A stretch of 64,000 nt of DNA from positions 62,001-126,000 of the forward strand of contig CAYNTO010000003.1 of NCBI GenBank assembly GCA_964400355.1. Direction: 5' to 3'. The notes beneath the pieces are model-generated. The model had not been told where the DNA came from. It did not search any database and saw nothing but the letters and a program-made list of their open reading frames with translations. The translations under genes were made by a program, and so were the position numbers. Positions 25,572-34,036 of the stretch are shown here, in pieces (positions within the stretch are counted from its first letter, which is position 1; each line of letters begins with the position of its first letter). Origin of the DNA: JACKAL01 sp964400355 (GTDB lineage: Bacteria; Bdellovibrionota; Bdellovibrionia; Bdellovibrionales; JAGQZY01).

Positions 25572-26699
25572 TTAAGTTGCAGATTCTTCAGCTGATTTTA
25601 TGGCGGTGCCGGCGAACAACGGCTCCAGAGCCAGGTAGGACGCGGCCTCCCCGGTGAACGCCATCTCATTGGCATAATGCTGAGACCCCAAATAAAGAAT
25701 GTGGTTTTTGAACAAATCGGGATGATTGGCAACGGCGTGCAGAGCATGACCATACGCCTCGGGAGCCACCACGATAAACTCTTTATGGATGGAATCGTAA
25801 AAATTGGGATACATGCGTTTGATCTGTTTTTTCATTTCTCGAATCGCAAGCCCCAGCTGTTCCGCATCTGCAAAATTTTCGGAGCTCAAAATGCTCAACC
25901 ACTGCGATACAGTTTCTCCATCTGTGGTTTTCGAGAAGGCGCCCACACACGGAATATCTTTAGCTCCGTAGAGAACGTGCATCGCCTTTGAATCGGTGAG
26001 CTCCGCCTTGTGCCAATAGGTCAGGTTGACAACAGCCCAGGTTTGCGATTTAGAAACTTTTTGTACCGTGGCTTTCGGGAAATGGGCATTGTCCGTGGGT
26101 ATAATTTTTCCCAGTTTCGCTGCGCTCTCGAAATAATAAATGCGTTCTGTACCGTAGATCTCGGTGCCGTTGGTTTGAATGCCGGCAATGTTGTCTGTGA
26201 CCTGGAGCTGGGTGACCTCATGGTTGGTGAGGATTTCGCCGTCGAACTGACTCAAAAGCTTTTGTACAATTTGTGTGAGAGAAATATTGAGCTGGAGCTG
26301 ATTGGTTGCGGTAAAGTAGCTGTAAAAATCAATGCCATCTACGGAGTGTGCACCAAAACCCAAAAAGGGTTGCACGGTACCATTCTGAAAAGTCAGCGGG
26401 CCTATTTCCACCTCTGTCCAATCCAACTCGGGAACATATTTTTTGATGCGCGCTAAAAACTCGATGGTTTGCTCGCTCTCCACAATATAATTCACATGCG
26501 TGTCAACCCAACGGGGTGGATGTTCGGACGTCTCCAACTCCGCGTCCAGGTTAACGCCGCGATGGAGTCCACCCAGGGTTTCCGAACCGCTAAAAATGGC
26601 ACCTTTCAAGCCGCGAGTTGAATTTTCAACCGCCGTAAGAATCGCAGGAAGAGAGTCACCGATGACGACGAAATCGAACTTTTTGTTATTTTTTGCCAT
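25572..26699 (-). CDS. FAD/NAD(P)-oxidoreductase-like protein with degenerate dinucleotide motif
   Basis: A 375-aa protein. The first strand-turn (DFVVIGDSLPAILTAVE, from residue 9) has the position and shape of an FAD-binding Rossmann motif, but the GxGxxG glycines are mostly replaced, and LGGLHRGVN resembles the substrate-side loop of amine-oxidase or phytoene-desaturase-like flavoenzymes. A late segment (LYLGSQHYANEMAFTGEAA) resembles the C-terminal FAD contact of that group. It may be a flavoprotein that has lost normal FAD binding or diverged strongly. It ends 11 bases before the ORF on its upstream side and is followed by the rpsB leader, with a GGCCCT/AGGGCC hairpin between. Confidence 0.6.
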   Translation of the reverse strand: MAKNNKKFDFVVIGDSLPAILTAVENSTRGLKGAIFSGSETLGGLHRGVNLDAELETSEHPPRWVDTHVNYIVESEQTIEFLARIKKYVPELDWTEVEIGPLTFQNGTVQPFLGFGAHSVDGIDFYSYFTATNQLQLNISLTQIVQKLLSQFDGEILTNHEVTQLQVTDNIAGIQTNGTEIYGTERIYYFESAAKLGKIIPTDNAHFPKATVQKVSKSQTWAVVNLTYWHKAELTDSKAMHVLYGAKDIPCVGAFSKTTDGETVSQWLSILSSENFADAEQLGLAIREMKKQIKRMYPNFYDSIHKEFIVVAPEAYGHALHAVANHPDLFKNHILYLGSQHYANEMAFTGEAASYLALEPLFAGTAIKSAEESAT

Positions 26700-26709
26700 A
26701 CCCTAATGT

Positions 26710-27582
26710 CTAAGAGCGGCGTCCCACTTTCAAGCTGAAAACGCGTTTTAGACACAGAGCAAATGGGGGCAATACCGCTCTGAGTGCGGATTTGACCCAA
26801 TTGTAGTGCTGAAGACGATTGGCGAGGCCGGGAGACCAGCGATAATAGGTGCGAATGAACAACCGTCCGGGAGTGTTTGTCGCGAGCACCTGATTGCGAA
26901 ACGCGCGCAATAGAACCAAAGTTGGATCATTGCGCGATTCAAAGGCTATAGAGGCTATAAAACAATTGCCGGTTTTAACATTCGCTGCTTTTAAGAGCGC
27001 TTTGTAGGCACGCGTGTTTTTTGCCACCTTTTTTTTGAATGAGGCGGTTTTCACGATGGATGTGAACATATTGGTGTACGAAACCAGCTCGCCAAGCTTC
27101 TGAGCACACTGTTCTTGCTTTTGCATGTAGTTGGGATGTAGGTCGTAGATTTCTACCAATGCCCACAATGCTCCAACTATTAGAGTGATTTCGCGCGGGT
27201 TGTCTTTGAACATCTCTGGACGAAATTCTATGCGTTTTTTTTCGGTGGCTAGTTCGATGATGCGCAAATATTTTTCGTAACAAATTGCGGCTTCGGCGTG
27301 GTTTTTTAATACTAAGTGTCCGCGCGCTTGTTTAACCAGTGATAATCGATTTTTCCACAAACTTTTTTTGTAGTTGTCTTGAATGATTTGTTCTGAGGCC
27401 AGGTAACTGGCGTTGGATAATTTTTTGGAGAGATCCTTAAAACACGATGTGCAGACCGCAGCATGGCTCACGAATTGGCCTTCTTTTTCCAGACGCAAAC
27501 GCATGCCTGAATCGATGGCATGGAGGAGACTGGTGCTAGCGTTGCACAATGGGCAACCGGATAGGGCCTGCAGTTCGGACAT
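26710..27582 (-). CDS. Zinc-ribbon protein with C-terminal CFI-box-like motif
   Basis: A 290-aa protein of unknown function. A CPLC (residues 10-13) and a CTSC (44-47) pair suggest an N-terminal zinc ribbon. The middle is helical. Near residue 210 is CFIASIAFESRNDPTLVLLR followed by FRNQVL, GRLFIRTYY and SPGLANRL. This is the pattern of the C-terminal CFI-box segment found on many otherwise unrelated bacterial proteins. A short hydrophobic stretch follows. It lies between priA and the flavoprotein-like gene on the same strand. Confidence 0.65.
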   Translation of the reverse strand: MSELQALSGCPLCNASTSLLHAIDSGMRLRLEKEGQFVSHAAVCTSCFKDLSKKLSNASYLASEQIIQDNYKKSLWKNRLSLVKQARGHLVLKNHAEAAICYEKYLRIIELATEKKRIEFRPEMFKDNPREITLIVGALWALVEIYDLHPNYMQKQEQCAQKLGELVSYTNMFTSIVKTASFKKKVAKNTRAYKALLKAANVKTGNCFIASIAFESRNDPTLVLLRAFRNQVLATNTPGRLFIRTYYRWSPGLANRLQHYNWVKSALRAVLPPFALCLKRVFSLKVGRRS

Positions 27583-27656
27583 GGAATAATTCTAGGCTGC
27601 TCTTCCACCAGGAGCAAATGATTATTGCGCTCTCGGGGGAGGCGCGCGCGGAATTT

Positions 27657-29645
27657 CTACATGAGGCTGTAGGGATCCACGTCGATCTGAACTTTCGTTT
27701 TCCGATCTTTTTGCGTGAGATGCGTGACAAGTTGGAGCAGGCGATGCAATTCGAACGACGATTTGGATTTGAGCAAAACTTGAAATCGATAGCGATTGCG
27801 AATGCGATAGAGAGGAGCTGGCGCTGGACCTAGAATTTGCGAGTGCTCAAACTTTTCTTTTTCTCCGTACAGACGCAGTTGTTCCGTCAGCTCGAAAGAA
27901 ACGTCTCGAGCCTCATCTTCGCGTAGGGAAGAGATGCGAACACACGCTGTTTTTGTAAATGGCGGGTAAAACAGTTCTTGGCGTTGGGCCAGTTCTTGCT
28001 CGATAAATCCGCGCACATCGTGGTGCTGGGAGTAGACGAGGCTCGGATGATCGGTTCGGTAAGTCTGAATGATCACCTTCCCGGCGCTGTGACGACCAGC
28101 ACGGCCCGCCACTTGAGTGAGCAATTGGAAGGCTCGTTCGGAGGCGCGAAAATCGGGGAGGCTTAGGGCCACGTCGGCGAGAACAACACCAACGAGCGTG
28201 AGTTTTTCAAAATCGAGACCCTTGGCAATCATCTGTGTGCCAACCACAAAATCCAGCTCGTGATTCTCCATTCGATTTACAAACTCTTCCATGCGCTCAC
28301 GAGAGTCGACTTCGTCCCGATCGACGCGAGCGATGCGCGCCGAGGGAAAGAGCTGTTGGATATCTTCTTCCACTTTTTCGGTGCCCAGACCCAATGGTTT
28401 CGGATCGCCGACTTTGCAATCCTGGCAATTTTTTGTGAGAGATTGCGAATAGTCGCAGTAGTGACACACCAAATGCTGTTTACCGTGGAGAGTGAGTGAG
28501 ATATCGCAGTTCGGGCAACTGTAAATGTAGCCGCACGAATCACAGTGCACGGCCTGAGCGATGCCCCGGCGATTGATAAAGAGCGCGGTCTGTAAACCTT
28601 TCGTGTAATTGGCGTGAATGGCATCGTAAAGAGACTGCGACAGCCAGTGAGGCAGAGTGGTGCCATTTTCCTTTTTTCGTTCTTTCTCGACTGCAAGGTC
28701 GATAAGTTCAACCGAAGGCAATACCATGTCGGAAGCGCGTTCAGAGAGAACATGCATCTGATATTTCCCATCATTGACATTCTGCCAGGATTCGAGACTC
28801 GGGGTTGCACTGCCGAGTACGACGGGAACCCTTTCAAAGTGCGCGCGCATCACTGCCGCATCGCGAGCATTGTATTTGAACGATTCCTCTTGTTTGTAGG
28901 AGCCGTCATGCTCCTCATCTACAACGATAACACCCAGATTCGGCACCGGACAAAACAGCGCCGAGCGCGCACCAATGAGAACTTTCTTTTCGCCATTGAT
29001 AACACTCCACCATTGGTCGGTGCGTTCACGTTCGGTCAATCCCGAGTGGAGTACGGCAACCACCTCGCCTAAGCGTTTGCGGAACCGAGAGACCAGCTGC
29101 GGGGTGAGCGCAATTTCGGGAACAAGCACGATCGCGCTTTGCCCGAGCGCCATCTTTTTGCGGATAACGTCGATATAAACTTCGGTTTTTCCAGAGCCAG
29201 TAACACCCCAAAGTAGATGGCTCGAAAAGCCGCTCGCCATGTTGAGAGTGTCGGCGATTTTCTGCTGTTCTTTGTTGAGTTCTACAATCTCGGTATTCGC
29301 CATGTGCTGAAAAATATTTTTAGGCTCCGAGCGCCCCTTTTTTTTAAGTGGCGGGAAGAATAGCGAGAGCACTTCTCCGATAGGGTGATGATAATATTTT
29401 GCGATCCACTGACTCCATTGTAAAATCTCGGATGAAAGACGCATACGATCTTTCGCGATTCCGATTATTTTTTTGTAGTCTATGGATTTGTCAGGTAGCG
29501 GGTCTGCCGCATCGATGACAATGCCACCAATGGTGCGTTTGCCAAAGGGAACCGATACCGAATCTCCGGGGGCAACAGGTATATCGCTGAGATAAGTAAA
29601 AAATTTTGGTAAGGGCGCCTCTACAGCGACTTTCCAAAGATTCAT
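27657..29645 (-). CDS. priA: Primosomal replication restart helicase PriA
   Basis: A 662-aa superfamily-2 helicase that reloads the replisome at stalled forks. An N-terminal DNA-binding domain (residues 1-100) is followed by the P-loop GVTGSGKT (147-154), the DEEH box (243-246), SATPSLES, and a zinc-binding cysteine set spread over CDSCGYIYSCPNCD and CHYCDYSQSLTKNCQDC. The later motif VGTQMIAKGLDFEKLTLV and QVAGRAGR complete the helicase. Slightly shorter than E. coli PriA but whole. A secreted-protein gene lies 9 bases upstream, so priA may be carried on the galU transcript. Confidence 0.96.
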   Translation of the reverse strand: MNLWKVAVEAPLPKFFTYLSDIPVAPGDSVSVPFGKRTIGGIVIDAADPLPDKSIDYKKIIGIAKDRMRLSSEILQWSQWIAKYYHHPIGEVLSLFFPPLKKKGRSEPKNIFQHMANTEIVELNKEQQKIADTLNMASGFSSHLLWGVTGSGKTEVYIDVIRKKMALGQSAIVLVPEIALTPQLVSRFRKRLGEVVAVLHSGLTERERTDQWWSVINGEKKVLIGARSALFCPVPNLGVIVVDEEHDGSYKQEESFKYNARDAAVMRAHFERVPVVLGSATPSLESWQNVNDGKYQMHVLSERASDMVLPSVELIDLAVEKERKKENGTTLPHWLSQSLYDAIHANYTKGLQTALFINRRGIAQAVHCDSCGYIYSCPNCDISLTLHGKQHLVCHYCDYSQSLTKNCQDCKVGDPKPLGLGTEKVEEDIQQLFPSARIARVDRDEVDSRERMEEFVNRMENHELDFVVGTQMIAKGLDFEKLTLVGVVLADVALSLPDFRASERAFQLLTQVAGRAGRHSAGKVIIQTYRTDHPSLVYSQHHDVRGFIEQELAQRQELFYPPFTKTACVRISSLREDEARDVSFELTEQLRLYGEKEKFEHSQILGPAPAPLYRIRNRYRFQVLLKSKSSFELHRLLQLVTHLTQKDRKTKVQIDVDPYSLM

Positions 29646-29654
29646 CGAAAAACC

Positions 29655-30446
29655 TTAGCGAAAGCGAGAATAGAATTCTTTGATATTCTCGTTTTCGGGC
29701 AAAGTGGATTTTTTATTCTCGAATTTGAGACGAGCCATGGCAGTGTTCTGGGCAATCTTTTCCAGCGATTCGATTTTGGTAACCACAGTCGTGTTTTTCC
29801 ACAGAATTGTTTGCTGAGTCGGCTGTTTAATAGCTCCCTCATCGATGGATGTGGTGTCGGAAAACTCCACTTCAATTTGTGAGCCTAAACGCAGCCGCCG
29901 TGGAACAAAACTATCTTGTTCAACCATCAACACAGGCGGTGGTTGAGCGTTTTTCGTTTCCTGGGCGCCAAATTTATAAACCACCCCTCCGCGATAACGG
30001 TCGAGCGATACGTAAGAGTTTGCCGCGCTTGCACCGGCGTTGTTCGGTAACATTTGATAGTTTTCGAGACGGCTCTGGAGGGCACGCGCACTCCGGTAGT
30101 GTAGAAGCTGTTCAAAAAATTCCGGGCTAATCGGAAACGTTTTAGTTTCGCCCGATGTGGTTGTGGTTTGGCGCTTCCCACTTTTATAAATGATTTCGAA
30201 GGACCAATCGGTTTGGTCCGCATTTTTCCCACTCACGACAACTTTCATGGCGTCGGCGTTAACCACGTACCAGGTTTCATGGCAAGCCACGTTGTCATCT
30301 TTAAAAAACACCGAACGTTTCAGTAGGAGCCCATTGGTCGCACCGTTGTTGGTGGCCATGCGGCCGAGAATCGTGCTGAGTTTGGGAATGTAAGCCTCGG
30401 AAAAGAGAGGGAACAAAATTAAAGCGGTAAGGATCCATTTTTTCAT
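29655..30446 (-). CDS. Secreted protein of unknown function, coupled to galU
   Basis: A 263-aa protein with a signal peptide (cleavage near residue 18, SEA). The mature part mixes beta-type segments with a basic, Gln/Thr-rich C-terminus and is probably periplasmic. I do not recognise the family. Its ATG overlaps the galU stop by one base (TAATG), so the two are translationally coupled, and priA follows after nine bases. Confidence 0.7.
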   Translation of the reverse strand: MKKWILTALILFPLFSEAYIPKLSTILGRMATNNGATNGLLLKRSVFFKDDNVACHETWYVVNADAMKVVVSGKNADQTDWSFEIIYKSGKRQTTTTSGETKTFPISPEFFEQLLHYRSARALQSRLENYQMLPNNAGASAANSYVSLDRYRGGVVYKFGAQETKNAQPPPVLMVEQDSFVPRRLRLGSQIEVEFSDTTSIDEGAIKQPTQQTILWKNTTVVTKIESLEKIAQNTAMARLKFENKKSTLPENENIKEFYSRFR

Positions 30447-31327
30447 TAAAGTTTTCCTGCAAAGTTTTTGAGGTATTCACGAAAGCTTTCACCAATTTGT
30501 GGGTGCTTAAGGCCAAGTTCCACATTGGCGATAAGGTAGCCTAGTTTGTCGCCGGCATCATAGCGAAGACCATCGAAGAACCGCGCAATCAGTTTTTTAT
30601 CTTGAGCTAATTTGCACATGGCATCGGTGAGTTGAATTTCACCGTTGCGACCAGGAGCCAGGTTTTCTAAATGCTTAAAAATTTCTGAAGAAAACACGTA
30701 GCGGCCGGGGAGCGCCCACAGGCTGGGTGCGTTTTGCGGCTCTGGTTTTTCAACCACATCGTGAACGCGTATCCATTTTCCTTCTTTTGCTCCGGCAACA
30801 ATTCCATATTTAGAAACTTCGGAGTGCGCCACTTCCATGATGGCGACCGTCGATTGCTGCGTTTCCTCAAAGGTATCACACAACTGTTTAGTGACGGTTG
30901 GTGTTTCCGGTGTGGGTTGAATCATAAGTTCGTCCCCAAGCAGAACTGCGAAGGGCTCGTCACCGATGACTGGTTTGCCCATATATACGGCGTGGCCCAG
31001 ACCGAGCGCTTGTTTTTGGCGGATACTAATAATATTCACCATATTGCGAATCTCGTTGAGGCTTTCGAGCATTTCGAGCTTGCCTGTGCGCTCCAGGGTT
31101 TCTTCGAGCTCAACGTGGCGATCAAAGAAATCTTCGATAGCTGTTTTGCGACGGCCAGTAATGAGGACCACATCTTCGATGCCTGCCTTAGCCACTTCGC
31201 GAACAATGTTCAGCAATAACGGCTCATCGACGATAGGCAGCATTTCCTTTGGAACGGAGCTGGTGATGGGCAGAAATCGAGTGCCGAGGCCGGCTGTAGG
31301 TATAAGCGCTTTTTTAATATTTCCCAT
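30446..31327 (-). CDS. galU: UTP-glucose-1-phosphate uridylyltransferase GalU
   Basis: A 293-aa nucleotidyltransferase that makes UDP-glucose for polysaccharide and LPS synthesis. The family start IPTAGLGTRFLPITSSVPKEM is complete, with VDEPLL, ALGLGHAV, VLLGDELM and the VEKPEPQNAPS region. The length and ending are normal. It heads the galU-secreted protein-priA run. The 246-bp region 31328-31573 between galU and the divergent 31574 gene holds no gene but contains repeats and a promoter. Confidence 0.95.
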   Translation of the reverse strand: MGNIKKALIPTAGLGTRFLPITSSVPKEMLPIVDEPLLLNIVREVAKAGIEDVVLITGRRKTAIEDFFDRHVELEETLERTGKLEMLESLNEIRNMVNIISIRQKQALGLGHAVYMGKPVIGDEPFAVLLGDELMIQPTPETPTVTKQLCDTFEETQQSTVAIMEVAHSEVSKYGIVAGAKEGKWIRVHDVVEKPEPQNAPSLWALPGRYVFSSEIFKHLENLAPGRNGEIQLTDAMCKLAQDKKLIARFFDGLRYDAGDKLGYLIANVELGLKHPQIGESFREYLKNFAGKL

Positions 31328-31466
31328 GCCGAGAGATTATTCGAAATACGGTGTCTAAACAAGCTTTTAGCAGCGAGCAAAATTTGTGCGACTCCGCAAA
31401 AAATATCTGCGCCCTGTGCGCCTATCGCCCCCTCCATCTCCAGATTCCATTAAATCACTGTCCGGG

Positions 31467-31543
31467 CGTCTCAAAATAGGATTCGTCTCAAATGAAGACG
31501 CTCAATCAAATCTCGCCTTCTTCCGATAAGAAAATGGTATGAT
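31467..31543 (+). promoter_or_regulatory. Repeated CGTCTCAAA sites and extended -10 promoter
   Basis: CGTCTCAAA occurs twice as a direct repeat (31467-31475 and 31484-31492, 17 bp apart), and the second copy also forms a CGTCT/AGACG dyad to 31500. An extended -10 TGGTATGAT lies at 31535-31543 with no good -35, as expected for an activator-dependent promoter. It serves the lipoprotein-like gene at 31574. Confidence 0.4.
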
Positions 31544-31573
31544 GAGAGATAGATTTGTACGTGGGGGAATCCA

Positions 31574-32908
31574 ATGAAAAGACAGCTGAATATATTGATT
31601 TCATCAGCATTTTTTTTGGTGATTATGATTTCCTATCAGAACTGTGGAGTCACCCAACAAGGTAGCTTGTTCGATAAAGCCACTTATTCGATAATGCCCT
31701 ATGAAATGAAGGTCAATCAGCTTGCTTATCTTTCCTGTTCCGAGCAAGGCAATGTGGCCAATGATGCAGGCGTTTTCTTTACGTTTCGTAGTGGCGCTTA
31801 TGGTAGCTCCGCGGGCGTGCGAATCACCGAAGACTTCCTTTATAAAACGCGCAAGATGAGTCAAACGCAAATCATGGATCTGTTGTACGAGGATCCCGGT
31901 ACCAGCCTTTCTCGTTTGCAGCTAGCCACGCGCCGCTCGGGTTCACTGAGCTCGATGTTCATCAATGCCGACAGCGGTGGTGGGTCTGAGGAAATAGATT
32001 TTGATTATGTAATGGGTGATTTTGGTTCGGACGAGATGTCGGCTTCGCTCTTAACAGCGCCCGATATGTCCTATCTCAACTACTGGAGTCCTGCTGGTGT
32101 CAACAAAGACGCCTATTTTGAAGGAACACTGGTTTACAACTCTTCTGAATCGCTTTCGAACCAATTGCGCCAGTTCTTTGCACAAGACGGAATTTTAGCC
32201 TGGGCCTACGCTGATGCCGCCAAGCCCGCCAACGTGCGTTCGCCGTCGCTCTACGATGATCCCGACAGTGATGAGGACACCGACAACTCCGCCACCAACA
32301 AAGCTCTCGGTGTCGGCATGCGTATTGGCTTTAAGCAGCCACTTGCGGCCAACTGGTATGCAGGTACGGCGGGGCCTACGGATACTACAGTGCCAAAACG
32401 CGTGCTCTCGTCGGTTTCAACCTATGATCTCGCAACGTTAAAATCCACAGGCAACTGGCAGTGTCCTAACACATTGCAGTTTCGAGTGATCTATCCGGAC
32501 GATATTTGGGAACTCAATGTTCTCTCAAATCCCAATGATGATGCTCCTCACGATCCATCAAACGATGCAAACTTTGAGACCAACCCCATCAAGGACAATG
32601 TATTACATGCAGATGATCTTCCAAAGCTTTGTCCGCAACGTTTAGACAATCATGCCGACAATACAGGCGCCTACGCCGCACGCCTGGCGATTGTGCGTCG
32701 ATCTCTGCCAGCTTCTGACTGGTTTGTGAATATACGCTACCAGTGCATTATTCCAAAAAAATCCGTCAAAGGAAGTTGCTATGGCATCGATGCGGGTACC
32801 AATGAAACCCGCTCAGTGGCCTACAATCCGATGGGTGCTTGTAATCCCGCTATCAGCTCTTCGGGTTTGCTTGTTTGCGGTCATTATATGAGCATCTGCT
32901 ACCAATAA
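31574..32908 (+). CDS. Surface/envelope protein with atypical Q-N-C-G lipidation motif, unknown function
   Basis: A 444-aa exported protein. The hydrophobic signal segment ends in SYQNCG with Cys24 immediately after it. The position fits a lipoprotein, but Asn at -1 departs from the usual Gly/Ala/Ser. The mature protein is acidic, rich in Ser/Asp/Asn, with a DDPDSDEDTD run near residue 230 and a cluster of cysteines near the end. No family is recognised. It has its own promoter and precedes an outer-membrane-type protein gene by 49 bp. Confidence 0.75.
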   Translation: MKRQLNILISSAFFLVIMISYQNCGVTQQGSLFDKATYSIMPYEMKVNQLAYLSCSEQGNVANDAGVFFTFRSGAYGSSAGVRITEDFLYKTRKMSQTQIMDLLYEDPGTSLSRLQLATRRSGSLSSMFINADSGGGSEEIDFDYVMGDFGSDEMSASLLTAPDMSYLNYWSPAGVNKDAYFEGTLVYNSSESLSNQLRQFFAQDGILAWAYADAAKPANVRSPSLYDDPDSDEDTDNSATNKALGVGMRIGFKQPLAANWYAGTAGPTDTTVPKRVLSSVSTYDLATLKSTGNWQCPNTLQFRVIYPDDIWELNVLSNPNDDAPHDPSNDANFETNPIKDNVLHADDLPKLCPQRLDNHADNTGAYAARLAIVRRSLPASDWFVNIRYQCIIPKKSVKGSCYGIDAGTNETRSVAYNPMGACNPAISSSGLLVCGHYMSICYQ

Positions 32909-32957
32909 CAGTCTCTGCACTATAGACTTCTGCGCGGGTTGCGTTTAAGTTTTGAGA

Positions 32958-33794
32958 ATGATTATATTCTCCGTTTTGCTTTTTTCCTTTTTCAATCACG
33001 CACAAGTTGGATCGACCTCGGACGCCATGGGTGGAACCGGCATCGCGCAACCGCACGGTAGTGATTCCGCATTTTTAAATCCAGCCGGTATTAGTTATTT
33101 TAGCGAAGTGCATGCCACCGGTGGATACCGTTACGGAAAAACCGCGATCGGTAACGTCAAACAATTTCATGCGGTTATTATGGACTCTAACGAAGAAAAT
33201 ATTTTTAAAGGCGCGATTGCTTACCGGGAAAGAAAGTACGAGTCCGCACTCTTCGGTGATGCGCGCGAAAAAGATTTTATCGCAAACGGCGCCTATCAGA
33301 TCAATCCCAACCTGTCCGTGGGACTCCGTGGATATAAAAAGCAAACCGACATTCCACTGGAGAGCATCGATCAATACAATGGAGATTTGGGCGCGCACTG
33401 GATCGTTGTTAAAGATTTTGCATTAGCGATCACGCAGTTTGGTATGTTCAGCACAAAGGATAGCGTCGTTCAACCGCTAGGAGTGTTGCCAATGACCACT
33501 GTGGGCGCACTGTATGTGATTCCTGATATTGTTGTTTTCACCGCTGATCTGGCCTACGCCTACAAAGAGAATGACCGGGATCGATTTTCCCACGCAGTGG
33601 GCGTGGGTTTTATAAATGTAGAGTTTTTCCGAACCAATTTTGGCGCTCGCTTCGATGACCGGGCTGGAGAGGCGTATTACAGCGCAGGATTCCAATTTGC
33701 CGGCCCTAGGCTCAAAATCGGCTATGCGTATCAAAAAGAAAGCCGGAAAGACCTCGGCGAGGTGCATACATTTGACATCTCCGTAAACCTTTGA
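32958..33794 (+). CDS. Predicted outer-membrane beta-barrel protein
   Basis: A 278-aa protein with a signal peptide (residues 1-16 or so). After cleavage comes the pattern SDAMGGTGIAQPHGSDSAF followed by NPAGISYF, as seen at the start of FadL/PorV-like barrels, and then repeated amphipathic strands with aromatic girdle residues (GYRYGK, GLRGYKKQ, AGFQFAGPRLKIGYAYQKES). It ends with a hydrophobic-polar alternation typical of a last strand. The cargo or role is unknown. An in-frame TTG lies six bases upstream. I chose ATG 32958. Confidence 0.7.
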   Translation: MIIFSVLLFSFFNHAQVGSTSDAMGGTGIAQPHGSDSAFLNPAGISYFSEVHATGGYRYGKTAIGNVKQFHAVIMDSNEENIFKGAIAYRERKYESALFGDAREKDFIANGAYQINPNLSVGLRGYKKQTDIPLESIDQYNGDLGAHWIVVKDFALAITQFGMFSTKDSVVQPLGVLPMTTVGALYVIPDIVVFTADLAYAYKENDRDRFSHAVGVGFINVEFFRTNFGARFDDRAGEAYYSAGFQFAGPRLKIGYAYQKESRKDLGEVHTFDISVNL

Positions 33795-33832
33795 TAGCTC
33801 ACTGCAACACAGGACATGAACTAGGAGAACCT

Positions 33833-33964
33833 ATGGCATCTAAAACGAACCGCACGAACAAAATCCGCTCCAACAAAAGGACCAAAAAAGGCAAGGTTCG
33901 CAAAGCCGCCAATCGCAATAAAGGCACAACCAAGTCTGCCGCTAAATTGTTCGGCGATAAGTAG
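33833..33964 (+). CDS. 43-aa highly basic protein
   Basis: A short ORF with an AGGAGA ribosome binding site (33823-33828) five bases before ATG, and an intrinsic terminator 12 bases after the TAG. Nineteen or so of 43 residues are Lys, Arg or Asn, and Thr is also frequent (it starts MASKTNRTNKIR and ends KSAAKLFGDK). There is no hydrophobic segment, so it is cytoplasmic. The composition suggests nucleic-acid or ribosome binding. I do not recognise a named family. Signals on both sides make it a real gene despite its size. Confidence 0.8.
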   Translation: MASKTNRTNKIRSNKRTKKGKVRKAANRNKGTTKSAAKLFGDK

Positions 33965-33976
33965 TCCCATTTAAAG

Positions 33977-34011
33977 AACCGCAGAGTAGAGTTCATTGCT
34001 GCGGTTTTTTT
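33977..34011 (+). terminator. Intrinsic terminator after the 43-aa basic protein gene
   Basis: AACCGCAG (33977-33984) pairs perfectly with CTGCGGTT (33999-34006) and is followed by T residues to 34011. It also separates this gene from the convergent btuB. Confidence 0.85.
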
Positions 34012-34036
34012 ATTTCAGTGCAGATCTGCGAATCTT

